DNA of 64,000 bases from Rummeliibacillus stabekisii. GTDB lineage: Bacteria; Bacillota; Bacilli; Bacillales_A; Planococcaceae. Position numbers and translations under genes: made by a program. Shown piece after piece: positions 27,999 through 38,300 of this stretch; position 1 is the first letter of the stretch, and each line of letters opens with the position of its first letter. The notes beneath the pieces are model-generated. The model had not been told where the DNA came from, did no database searches, and saw only the letters and a program-made list of their open reading frames with translations. The DNA lies in contig NZ_BJVD01000005.1 in the NCBI RefSeq assembly GCF_007988965.1, positions 62,001 through 126,000 of the forward strand, given 5' to 3'.

Positions 27999-29108
27999 TT
28001 ATTGTTTATTTCGATGTTGATCCATTTTGTTTAAGATTTTTTCACTATCTTTATTAGCCATATTCGTATAAAGGGAAGTCGTTTTAATATCATTGTGTCC
28101 TAATTGATCTCGTAGCAAGATAATATCCCCACCATTGCGGATAAAGTCTACCGCAAAACTATGACGAAGCTTATGGGGACTTATACCATTACTTTGACCA
28201 AAAGCAGCTGTATATTTATTGACCACGTTTTGAATAGCTCGTCGGGAGAGAGCTTTCGCTGTTCCACCGTATACACTGACAAATAAGAAAGGGGAATCCT
28301 TTGCTCCTTTATAACGGTTGTTCCGAATTTGCATAAACTCTTTTAAATCTTTTAATGCACTTTCCATAACAAGGACTGTATCTTCCGTGCCACCTTTACG
28401 AGTAACCTCAATAGTACCTTTATTTAAATGTACTTTTTTCACTTCGATAGAGGCAATCTCACCAACACGCATTCCCGTGCCCAGGATTAAAGAGTTTATT
28501 GCAATATCCCGTTCCTTATCTCTTTCAAAACGTCTTTGAGCAAGGGGGGAGTCGAGCAAATTACCATAATCATTCTTGATGAATTCCAGGTACTCAGAAA
28601 TTTCTTCTTCGTTTAAGATAATCGAACTGATATTTCTAGCTCGTCTATTGGCAGTTTCACGCTTCTTATGGATAACTATTTTATTCATAACATTCCTATA
28701 GAAGTAACATTCTCCATTTTCCATTTCTGTTTCCTTCGTTAAGTAGTTAAACAAGGATTTTAAAGCATGGATAGATAATTCGACAACTGCAGGTCCTCGA
28801 TGCTCAACTTGATCTCCTTCAGCTATGTTTTCCTCTTTCAAATAATCCAAGTAAAGTTCAATTGTTTCTTTTTTCATATCTTCTAATTCTTTATAGTCAA
28901 TTGAAGCAGCATCCTTAGCTTCCACAATACCTTCAGATAGCAACCAATTAAAAAAGTGTCTATATCTATATAGGTATTGCAAAAGCGTGTTAGGGGCCAA
29001 GCCAGAACGTTTTTTTGATAATATGTATTCTTTAACGTAAAAGGGCATTGGCTCCAAGTGTTTATCAATTAAAGCTAGTACTTGTTGTTGTTCCGGTGTA
29101 AGAGCCAT
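27999..29108 (-). CDS. XerS-like tyrosine recombinase
   Basis: The 369-residue phage-integrase-family recombinase has an N-terminal SAM-like domain (NTLLQYLYRYRHFFNWLL). The catalytic domain shows the conserved Arg in GTGMRVGEIAS, HKLRHSFAV (His-x-x-Arg), LGH and the nucleophile Tyr in TTSLYTN. Overall length and the opening (MALTPEQQQVLALIDKHL, PFYVKEYI) resemble the single-recombinase XerS group. On plasmids such enzymes resolve multimers or move cassettes. A DUF3800 gene and a two-repeat membrane protein lie upstream on the same strand. Confidence 0.88.
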   Translation of the reverse strand: MALTPEQQQVLALIDKHLEPMPFYVKEYILSKKRSGLAPNTLLQYLYRYRHFFNWLLSEGIVEAKDAASIDYKELEDMKKETIELYLDYLKEENIAEGDQVEHRGPAVVELSIHALKSLFNYLTKETEMENGECYFYRNVMNKIVIHKKRETANRRARNISSIILNEEEISEYLEFIKNDYGNLLDSPLAQRRFERDKERDIAINSLILGTGMRVGEIASIEVKKVHLNKGTIEVTRKGGTEDTVLVMESALKDLKEFMQIRNNRYKGAKDSPFLFVSVYGGTAKALSRRAIQNVVNKYTAAFGQSNGISPHKLRHSFAVDFIRNGGDIILLRDQLGHNDIKTTSLYTNMANKDSEKILNKMDQHRNKQ

Positions 29109-29146
29109 TTGAAACCTCCTAAAATATTAACACTAAATTATATTTC

Positions 29147-29716
29147 CTAGTCGTTTTCTTTATAAGTTAACAACGTGATTATTACACTAAACGCAATACT
29201 ACCCATAAAAACTGCTAGAGTTGTATAGTCTGGTGCATTTTCAATATAGTATCCATCTTTCCTATGTATTACTTTGGAATATGAACGTGAAGTTGTAGAA
29301 TTCATGATATATATAATTGGTAAGATATACATGATTGATACTACAAAGTAAAAGCTGGCCCGACTAGTTTTATTCTCAAATTTTAAATTTTTTGTGATAA
29401 AGAAGATAATAATATTGAGTATTATCCATGTTACTAACCAGGCAAATTTAGTTGATAAATCTTTAATACCAAAGCATATCACTAATACAACTGAAAGATT
29501 AAAAGCGAGATTTAATAAATTTAAAATGAAGGAGGATTCCCATTTGAATTTAATTTTTCCAGAACCTAATCCTTTCACACATTTATAAATTGAAAATAAT
29601 TCCCATTTTAATTTAATTTTTCCAGAACTAAATCCTTTAACACACTTATTAATTAAAAATAGTTCAGTTGATAAAAAAATCCCGAAAATTATCCCTAATA
29701 AAAATTGAATGTTCAT
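29147..29716 (-). CDS. Multi-TM membrane protein with an internal 21-residue duplication
   Basis: The 189-residue protein has about five hydrophobic segments. Near its N-terminus the stretch CVKGFSSGKIKLKWELFSI is followed by the near copy CVKGLGSGKIKFKWESSFI, encoded by two 63-bp direct repeats. No family is recognised. It sits between the recombinase and DUF3800 genes and may be a membrane component of a small accessory unit with either. Confidence 0.55.
   Translation of the reverse strand: MNIQFLLGIIFGIFLSTELFLINKCVKGFSSGKIKLKWELFSIYKCVKGLGSGKIKFKWESSFILNLLNLAFNLSVVLVICFGIKDLSTKFAWLVTWIILNIIIFFITKNLKFENKTSRASFYFVVSIMYILPIIYIMNSTTSRSYSKVIHRKDGYYIENAPDYTTLAVFMGSIAFSVIITLLTYKEND
29537..29662. 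repeat. Two-copy 63-bp tandem repeat inside a membrane-protein gene
   Basis: The blocks starting at 29537 and 29600 share TTCCCATTT, AATTTAATTTTTCCAGAAC and later segments at a constant 63-bp offset. This keeps the frame and duplicates 21 residues. The copies have diverged at several positions. Confidence 0.85.
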
Positions 29717-29800
29717 ATTATTTCCCTTTCATTGTTCGCAAAATATAATTTTAACGAACATTTGTTCTTTTTTGTGGTGAGTAGTTAAAAAGATAAGTTT

Positions 29801-30613
29801 TTAAAACATGTTTGAACTAACAAAAACATCAATATACTTTTCAAATGGAATAGCTTTTAACTCATTAGAATATTCATTCCACTCATATAAAGTAATTGAT
29901 TTAGCGAAGTCTAAAAATCCACAATTACCATCTAATAGAAGCTCCATAACTAACTTATTTTTTTCTGCACTTCTTTTAGAAGTAGGGCGTTCATTTAAGA
30001 TAATTGTTCTTACCATTCCTAACAATAAATCAGCTAACTCAATCCCAAAAGTAGACTGTTTTGATAGATATCCAACTTGGTTTACTTTAAAGTTTTCACC
30101 ACGGTAAATAGATTGAATATTAAGTTGGTGAAACATTTCCACTTTCAAATCATATTTTTTAGCTTCATAAGTGTGGTCGTGTTCAATAAAGACTTGAGCA
30201 TTTACAAAAGTGTCTTTTCCGTATTTCCTCAGAAGTCCATATACAACTCGTTCTGGAAATTTAGTATAAATTGTACGGTCAATTATATCTTCGATATTAG
30301 ATTTTATGGGCGCAGAATTTTTCTCAATCTTATTAATATCAAAAGATATTACATTCATTTTTATTAAAGGATATTTCAGCATTACACGATGGATAATTGT
30401 TTTTATATTGTTGTATATAGGTTTATAGCCACTATAGCTAGTCCAATGTAAGGTAGAAGATTTGATGATACTATCTAATTCTTCTTCATATTTTATATAT
30501 AAAGCGTTAGGTATTGAAATTGCACCCATCAAATGTATTTTCTCTGTACTTTTGCCACTTTCATCAAAGAAAATTTTAATATCATAACTCTTATGATTAG
30601 ACAGGGTTCTCAC
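29801..30613 (-). CDS. DUF3800 protein (RNase-H-like fold)
   Basis: The 270-residue protein begins its domain with IKIFFDESGKS and ends with the conserved FGIELADLLLGMVRT block, both typical of DUF3800, a family predicted to have an RNase-H-like fold and often found in mobile and defence regions. The start is uncertain. The GTG at 30613 overlaps its own GGAG site, while a CTG at 30604 sits 8 bases from AAAGGAG. Its acidic residues (Asp/Glu of DESG and the Asp of LADLL) are candidate metal ligands. The role on this element is unknown. Confidence 0.75.
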   Translation of the reverse strand: MRTLSNHKSYDIKIFFDESGKSTEKIHLMGAISIPNALYIKYEEELDSIIKSSTLHWTSYSGYKPIYNNIKTIIHRVMLKYPLIKMNVISFDINKIEKNSAPIKSNIEDIIDRTIYTKFPERVVYGLLRKYGKDTFVNAQVFIEHDHTYEAKKYDLKVEMFHQLNIQSIYRGENFKVNQVGYLSKQSTFGIELADLLLGMVRTIILNERPTSKRSAEKNKLVMELLLDGNCGFLDFAKSITLYEWNEYSNELKAIPFEKYIDVFVSSNMF

Positions 30614-30733
30614 TCCTTTTAGGTATAACTCTTGTACTTAAAGCATTTTATATGTATAATAACAATACAAATAACATAAAATTTATATATGATATTTTAT
30701 TGACTGCACATGCAGTTTTACGAATATCATTTT

Positions 30734-30779
30734 AAAGATACTATTGGCTAGCATATGCAGCTTGTAGTATCTTTTTTTA
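30734..30779 (+). terminator. Orphan plus-strand terminator-like hairpin
   Basis: AAAGATACTA pairs with TAGTATCTTT, followed by TTTTT. No plus-strand gene lies upstream; only the leftward DUF3800 gene starts nearby. It could end a short unannotated RNA transcribed from about 30640, or be left over from a lost gene. Confidence 0.5.
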
Positions 30780-30891
30780 TTCTACCATAAAATCTAAGAA
30801 TTCGATATCAATTATTCGTTAAATCGCTCTTTTGCGAACAATTGTATTTCTAATACCCTTTTCAACAACTAACTTTATGGACTTACAAAAG

Positions 30892-30916
30892 AAAACCCAG
30901 AGTTTTACTCTCTGGG
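30892..30916 (-). terminator. Terminator of the 31185-31626 gene pair
   Basis: CCCAGAG pairs with CTCTGGG over a 7-base loop, with TTTTCTTTTG following on the minus strand. Confidence 0.65.
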
Positions 30917-30980
30917 CTCATGGCATGTTCAATGTTCATTAATTAAAAATTCATATGAATAGAGCTAGGATATCACTTAA

Positions 30981-31116
30981 GGCTCTGTGAGAGTCCATAG
31001 GAATAAACTGCTACTAAAACGCTAACACTTATTTAGGGCAATTAGGTTCATAAACTCTCAGAACCGATGAAATAAACTTTTCCTGCATAGATTTGCTGTT
31101 GCCTAATCACAGAGCC
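30981..31116. repeat. 136-bp element with perfect 10-bp terminal inverted repeats
   Basis: GGCTCTGTGA at 30981-30990 is mirrored exactly by TCACAGAGCC at 31107-31116. Inside, TTAGGGCAA pairs with TTGCCTAA (one bulge), and GGTTC...GAACC forms a further hairpin. A second perfect inverted pair (TTCATTAATT at 30935-30944, AATTAATGAA at 31124-31133) lies outside it. No coding frame is supported. It could be a MITE-like mobile remnant or a structured RNA. I see no target-site duplication. Confidence 0.5.
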
Positions 31117-31184
31117 ATTGAATAATTAATGAAAAGTAAAAAGATAAGGTTCTAAATGCGTTTTTTCTTTATTATTATTCCTAA

Positions 31185-31403
31185 TCAGATTATGTTAGCA
31201 TAAATTACTTTTTCTACGTAAAAAATTATAAACGCTATAATTACTCCGATTATCATATTTTTGAATGGTGAAATACTTTCTCTTTTTTCTACATCTAGAG
31301 TTTTATTTATTAAAATAACAAGCAATGAAATAACTATTATTATGTATGAAATAATATGAGGGTTACTAAATTTAATTTCTCCTGATAATAAAAGAATTAA
31401 CAT
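31185..31403 (-). CDS. Small two-TM protein
   Basis: The 72-residue protein has hydrophobic helices at about residues 17-33 and 50-68, joined by a basic/acidic loop (INKTLDVEKRESISPFKN). It starts 10 bases after the stop of the gene at 31414 and probably shares its transcript. Family unknown; membrane immunity or accessory roles are possible given the toxin locus nearby. Confidence 0.45.
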   Translation of the reverse strand: MLILLLSGEIKFSNPHIISYIIIVISLLVILINKTLDVEKRESISPFKNMIIGVIIAFIIFYVEKVIYANII

Positions 31404-31413
31404 GCTTAAAGAA

Positions 31414-31626
31414 TTATAAAAATAAGTTTAAAATCGATTTTATATGCTCCTTAATTAGCTTTTTTTCCAGCAACATGGCAGCATAACTATAGAAATTTCT
31501 CCCCTCATCTAGGCCTTCGTTGTAAAATTTTTTACTCCATCCATAATATACACCCTTAGAAAATATATCGAAGACTACAAGAAAGCCTAGTTTTTTACTC
31601 TCTGGGCTCCTAGACAGGATACACAC
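31414..31626 (-). CDS. Short protein, probably a truncated gene
   Basis: The 70-residue frame has a dubious N-terminus (CILSRSPESKK) encoded partly by a 17-bp sequence that is repeated at 30903-30919 in a non-coding context. The remainder (FDIFSKGVYYGWSKKFYNEG, MLLEKKLIKEHI) looks like the C-terminal part of a longer protein. GGAGG is present upstream (GGAGGTGTGTATCC), so it may still be translated. No family is recognised; a truncated second immunity gene is possible from its location downstream of the WapA locus. Confidence 0.4.
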   Translation of the reverse strand: MCILSRSPESKKLGFLVVFDIFSKGVYYGWSKKFYNEGLDEGRNFYSYAAMLLEKKLIKEHIKSILNLFL

Positions 31627-31681
31627 CTCCTACATCAGTAGGAAGATTAAGTATAAAGGTAATGGGTTATCCATAAAAAGT

Positions 31682-31707
31682 GACCTCACTCTATATAGAG
31701 TGAGGTC
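31682..31707 (-). terminator. Terminator of the WapA/immunity transcript
   Basis: GACCTCACTCTA and TAGAGTGAGGTC form a perfect 12-bp stem with a 2-base centre. The minus strand continues ACTTTTTATGG. Confidence 0.85.
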
Positions 31708-31766
31708 TATTTTACTTAATAATAAAAAAGGTTAACAGAATTGCCATAGTGTCTGATACATATTCT

Positions 31767-32369
31767 TTATTCGACTATCTGTTTTTGTTCTTCTAAAAAT
31801 TGTTTCCATCTATTTAAATATAGTTCTTGATTTTTCTCTGTTACTTCAAAAGTCATCGAGAAATATCGAAAATCACGAGCTGGTATTGAAGGGATTTTAA
31901 AATCCCATATAACATTATAAACTTTAGCGTTGTAGGCCATTTCTCTTAATTCGAATCCTTTAGGATGGTTATATTTTTTAGGATCTTGGAACAACCACAA
32001 TAAAGCAATATATAGATATTTGTTTTTACAATCTATCATGAATTTTTTATTTTCCAATAGTATTGGATCAATTATTTTTTCTTCTATTAAGTCATTAATG
32101 TATTTCTTCGCTAAGTCTTCTTCATTTTTAAAAAGTGAAGCTAGCTCAAGTAACGTATTTGAAGTACTATTATTAAGTGATACGTCTGATACTGCTTTTT
32201 CAATAGCATAGTTTAGAGAAACATATTGACTTTTTAATCCAAAATAAAACTCATTCCAATTCAATGAGGTATGTTCTATAAAGAAAGCATACGGAATATT
32301 TAAATTTAGCGAGTTCTCTGGCATATCTAAAATAAATTCTTCTTGTTGATAATCTATCATATTAATCAT
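31767..32369 (-). CDS. Probable immunity protein of the WapA-type toxin
   Basis: The 200-residue soluble protein starts with GGGAG 6 bases before ATG, 24 bases downstream of the toxin gene stop on the same strand. That is the classical place for the immunity gene of an Rhs/WapA toxin. Its pattern (FFIEHTSLNWNEFYFGLKSQ, LLELASLFKNEEDL, KYLYIALLWLFQDPKKYN, NRWKQFLEEQKQ) resembles the DUF2247 group of presumed immunity proteins, though that family name is from memory. It should bind and neutralise the C-terminal toxin of the neighbouring protein. Confidence 0.65.
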   Translation of the reverse strand: MINMIDYQQEEFILDMPENSLNLNIPYAFFIEHTSLNWNEFYFGLKSQYVSLNYAIEKAVSDVSLNNSTSNTLLELASLFKNEEDLAKKYINDLIEEKIIDPILLENKKFMIDCKNKYLYIALLWLFQDPKKYNHPKGFELREMAYNAKVYNVIWDFKIPSIPARDFRYFSMTFEVTEKNQELYLNRWKQFLEEQKQIVE

Positions 32370-32393
32370 TCATCTCCCTTTCAAGAGTATAAA

Positions 32394-35300
32394 TTACCAT
32401 AAGGTATCTAAGTAATAGCTGGCTGTACCCTTAGACCACATTTGATGTGTGATTTGCCCTTCTCTATTTATTATATAATGAACCACACCTTCTTGGCCTT
32501 TAAGGAGCACTTTAGCCTTAAGATGTGTGTAAGGTCTTCCATCACGGCCACCCATAGTAAATACTCGACCTTTCTGTAACTGTTTCACTGAAAAGTAGGA
32601 ACATGCCCTATGATACCAGTCTTCCTCTAAACCACTATCTATTCTTTGTAATGAGGGTATTTTTTTTGCAATAACACTCGTATTTAACTTAACTTTTTTA
32701 TACTTTTTAACTTTTTTCTTCTTTTTTATGAATTTACTTTTCTTTATACCTTTTGCTGTTTTATATACTTTTCGAACTTTGTAAATCTTGTAAACATAAT
32801 AAACACCCATCAATACGTATTTAGCAAAATTGCCATTTGGATCAGTATTTATAATAGGGTTATTTGATGCATAGTTATAACCATTTTGCGATAACGGTTG
32901 ATCATCATCCCCTGGGTGTGAATCTAAGGATAAAAATGCCCCATTTTCAGCATTATAGTATCGAGCCTGCAAATAGTAATTCTTTGTTTCTTGATCATAA
33001 TAGTAACCTGCATATCGGATAGAGTTATCTTTTGCAACTTCGCCTTCTACGGATAAGACATTTCCATAAGCATCATATTGATATAAACCGACTTCTTTGT
33101 CGTCTTGATCACGAATGCTTAATACATCCCCACGTTGATTCGTAATGAATTGATATGCTTTTGTTTGGAAGTTTCCTGTTGTGGCTTTATCTTTCACAAC
33201 CATGCCAAGTGGTTTGTAGTCATTCCATTCATAATAACGGTATTGGGTGACTTCACCATTTTTCTTTATGACTTCCATGTCTAGTACTTCATTATTATAG
33301 AAGTATTCATGCACTGTATCGCCAATTGTTTTTGTTAAACGAAGACCAGTTTCATCATATGTGTAAGAGGCTACTGCATCTCCTTTTAATGTTTGAACAC
33401 TTTTTAAGCTTTGTGCTTCGTTATATGTGTATCTAAAATGTTCATCTTGTAGTAAATTACCATCTATATCATATTGGTAAGCTATATCATTTTTCTTTTC
33501 AATTTGATTGGCATCGTTATAACTAAATTTAAAGCCTTTTCCATTCAAATGTGCCGCTGTTCGATTCCCAACTTTATCGTATTCGTACGTATTGATATCC
33601 CCATTTGAAAACGTTTCTTTTTTTAATTGGTTCTTGCCGTCGTATTCATAGGAGGTTGATTTACCTTGAATGGTTTCTTTTAAAATATTACCGCCATTCG
33701 TATAGTCATAGCCAATTTCAAATGGTTGTTGTTCCTTAGATGTATACGTCAAAGATGCTAGTAAGTTAGCATCATTAAATTGTGCGACTTGTTTCAATAG
33801 ATCATTATTGAGTGTTACTGTATTTTGGTTTTCTGATGAATCTTGATTATATTGATAATCATGTAACACTTCATCATTTTCACCGTATTTTATATAACCA
33901 ACATCATCGCTGTCTTTTTTATAATTTGTTTGTTCATTAACCGTAAACGTGTTGTTATAAGTTGTTTCACGATCTGTCAGACGAAGTTGTTCATCATATT
34001 GATAACTTTGAGAAAATGACTTCAGGCCATAATTAGATAGTAAGTTAGTTTCATCTGTATAGCCATAAGTCTTTAAGATTTGGTCATCTTGCGATACTTG
34101 ACTCACATTTCCTAAATCATCATATTGATAATGTGTTGAAGTAACCACATCACCAGTCTTGTTTTTTATTTGAACCTTATCTACTTGGTCATCTTCATTA
34201 TAACTAAAGAATGTTGCAATTTCTGAAGGCAAAATTGATATACTCAATTCTCCGTTTAAATCGTATACATACTGGAATGTCATTTGTGGCATTACTAGCT
34301 TCGTCACTTGGTCGTTATCATTATAACTATAAGTTTTTGTACGTCCTAGTGCATCTGTTAATGAAGATATATTATTGTTGTCATCATACGAGTAAGTAGT
34401 TTTGCTACTATTCTCATCCGTTTCAATGCTACCCTTTTCAATGCCATCCGTTACAGAAGTTATATTTTCTGAATATAATGGGTCATACGTATATTTTGTT
34501 GTATGTCCATCTGCATCTGTAACTTCCTTTTGTTGTCCGTAGACAGTATAAACAATATTCGAGTTATTTCCTTCTTTATCTGTTGTGGAAACTGTATATC
34601 GGTCGTCATCATATGTCGTAGTATCAAACGTACCGTTTGGATAAGTTATTTTTGTTTCACGACCATAGGAGTCATACTCATATTTTGTTGTTTCATTTTT
34701 TACAGTTGAAGCTATTAGTGAAGGGCCAACATACGTATTTTTCGTAGTTTCTCCGTTTTCCGCAACCGTTTCTTCAAGTTGATTTTGTTCATTATACGTA
34801 TTTGTAACCGTACCTTCAGTAGATGTAGATGTTAAGACATTTCCTTTTGAATCATAGGTATTATTTACAATCTTTCCATCTGGATAAGTCACTCTTAGAA
34901 TATTATATCCTTCTAAGAGATATAATGTTGTATTATTATTGGTTTCGGAAGGCTCTGTTACTTGTGTAACTGCATACGTACCATGATCCTTATCTCGTCT
35001 ATAAACGGTTTCTGAAGCATCTGTTGCAATCGTTTTGAACTCATTTTCCTTATCATTAAATTGATAGGTATTCGTAATGGATAATTCTTGATCATTTGCT
35101 TGTTGATCAAAAATAGTTAACTCATTTTCCTTATACGAAAAAACAGTTAGGTTGTTTTCACCGTCTTTATATTTTGTAAGTTGACCATTATCATCATAAA
35201 AGAAATTTTCAGTAATCGTACTAGTTGTATGATCACTGCCAATTTTGGTTTGAACAAGTAAATCACCATTGTATGTGTAAGTTGTCCAATGATCAGCGAA

Positions 35301-38300
35301 TTTTACTTTACTTATTTTACCATCCGTATATTCAATTTGAATTTTTTCCTGTTTTTCAATTCCCTTTGTTTCTGAAACCATAATTAACTGGTTTTGATTA
35401 TTCCTTGTGAAATCAATTTGATTGCCATATTCATCTTGATAGGATGCAATGAAGTACTGATCTGAATTATTCCCTATTTTAAATGTTTGAACGAATTGAT
35501 CATTATCCGTCATCTTGTAAGTCGTATCATTTACTTTCTCTAATGTTTCGTATAGCCCTTGTGGAGATTTGTATTTGTCTCCCTCTTTTTCAAATAAATG
35601 AACCGTTCCATCCTCATCAGTGTAAGATATACCTTCTTTTATAAGGGTCAATGACTCATTACCATTAAATGTCCAACCTTTTCCTAAGGATGATACTTTT
35701 GTAGAACGAGAGTTATACGTACGGATGAAGTCATATCCTAAATCACTGCGTGTGTAGAGTGATTCATCTGTAAATTGTAAAACCATATTTTCTGTTGTTA
35801 CATTGACATTGGCTGTTGCATTGCCAAATTCCTGCTCATCATATGTGAAATAGTCTTCTATTCCTAACAGATCTTCGTGTAAATTTGGAATGATACTTGC
35901 TTTAGAAGAGTCAGGACTTAAACTGCGTTTTACACCATTCATTTTAGGGTTATCTTCTTCATCATCGGGTGCTGCAGAATCGTCATAGTAATAAGCTTGA
36001 ACAGTTGCCGTATACGTATCATCTATATCAAAAAGTTTTTTGGTAGTATACTTTAAGGCATTTTTTACTTGGAATGTTTCTTTGACGCCTGTTTTTTCAC
36101 CACTTATTGTAACGTCGTAAAAATTAGCATTATCCACTTGATTCCAATCCACTGTTAAACTTGTTTTATTTTCTGTTAAATCTACTTCATTTGAAGCGAT
36201 ATGGATAGTTTTAGGTGGATACAACGGGATATAACCATAGTTAATATCAGAACGTTCCGAATCACCAGCCGGAGAAGTCGCAATGATTCGAATACTGAAG
36301 CGTTTCGATGTGTTGCCATATGTTTTACCTGGATACATTGGTAGTTCGGCGCCAGTCCCTACGCTTTTTGGATCATCTAATGAGGCTTGGTGGAATGTAG
36401 TGCTGCCTGCCTTAACCTCAGCATCTGTAGGCCAGAGTTTCTTCCCCTTCGTACTAATAGAAGTGGTAGCCTTCCCTACTGTATATACTTCATATTTTGT
36501 TCCATTCCAAATTAAGATTTTATAGCCTGTTGCATTTGCAACTGGTTTCCATTTAATATCTAGCCAACCGCGTCCAGCATTTTCATTATCAGTTTCAGGG
36601 TATTGATAACCAGTTACAATTGGTCTCTCCGGTGCATTTGAAGCAAGGGGTATCACCTTTTTAGCAAACTCAGACTGTGGGCCGTCTCCCGTTGGATAGA
36701 CTGCGACAACACGGAACTTATACTCTTTATAATTAGCTGTTCCCTTTGCAGCAAAAAAGCCCGATGGATCGTCTGGAAATTCTACGCCAGCCCCGTCTTT
36801 TGCAAACGTTGTAGTCGCTTTATAAGGACCTTTCGGGAAAATCTTTTTCCCTTTTGAAGTCCAGCTGGTAGCTGAGCCTGAATAGATTTCTTCGTACTTA
36901 GCTCCATCGTATAACAATAATTTATAGCCTGTAGCCCCGTAAACTGATTTCCATTTTACATCTGTATAACCATTATTTGAGCCATCATTATAGGCAGTTG
37001 CAGTAACAGTTGGTTTTGGACTATCTTCATAATGATAAGAAACGGTAATCTTTGGTTTGTTTGCATTTTCTTCAGCGCTAATTTTCTTCCAATATGTTTT
37101 TCCGTGTCCATTAGTGTGCAATTTAAACCCGTTGTTACGTGTTTCTCCAGACATCCATGATTGTACTGTGCCAGTAACATTAAAATTTGCCCATTCATCT
37201 CGTCCTACATTTACACTTGTAATCTTTGTAGAAGATGGCTTGTTATTCCAAGTCAAATCAGCAGTATGCCAAATATCATTGACAGCATCAACCCAGAGTC
37301 CGTTCTTTTCACTTGCATAATAAGCGTGTGTAACATACGTACTTAATTGTGCTTGATCAATAGTAGCACCTTTTAAATCTTTTATGTCGAATTTAATAAA
37401 AGCATAGTTAGTACCAGATGTTGCATCATAATAACCTGTTTGTAAAACATATTCACCCTGTGTAGGATCCCACATTTTATTGAAATTCGCCGTAGGATAT
37501 TTACTTGTTACATACGTATCCCCTAGCGCAGTAGCGGTCATTTTAGTGCTGACAGATGGATCGATATAAACTGGATAAACCCTTTTAGAAGAAGCTAACC
37601 AATCTTCATTAGCATTTAAAGTTAACTCATAAGTATTATCTTTTTGTTTCGTAAGTTCATAATGAACTTTGTCTGAGTAAACCCCTTCCCCTTTAGCATC
37701 ATCTATATTAGAATCCATCATCATAGGACGAGGTAGAGTAAAGATGGCGTCCGGATTGTTCGCATTCTCTTTAAATGATATGGAACCATCAGATTCTAAT
37801 TTCGCAATTAAATCCGTCTGAATTGTATATTTAAATTGGTGGATACCTGTATATTTCTTGACAATCCAATCTTCTTTTACTTCTTCATTAAATGTAATGT
37901 GGCGTAAATCAATTTGAGGATAGATGTCTTCATAAGTACTTTTATTTTCTTCAGTGATATTTTTCGTTTTGAGTGTAGGAGCAATGGATTGATCATTTTT
38001 TAAAGCGGAGTTTAATGTAAATTCTAGAGAATGATCGCCTTTTTTATACTCAATTGTCGAATCACTTTTTATTGATTGAGGAAACATAGATTCTAATGAT
38101 GTCTTTTCAGTAGATACATAGCCCGTTCCTGTAGAAGTTAGATTTTCAGAAATGTCTTCATAGCCAGTTGTATCTTTCTTATGGATTGGATCGGAATATA
38201 TTTCCTTATAATAATTTCCGTTGTTGTCTTTAAACGTCTTAGTGGTTTCTGTTCTTTCTTTTTTAATTTCTCTGAATGCTGATGTGTCTATTTTATCAGT

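Noticed and set aside
30981-31116. Known riboswitch or IS6-type insertion-sequence end
   Set aside because: GGCTCTGT recalls IS6-family ends, but no transposase or target duplication is present, and the core does not match the riboswitch consensus sequences I could recall. It is kept as an unknown element.
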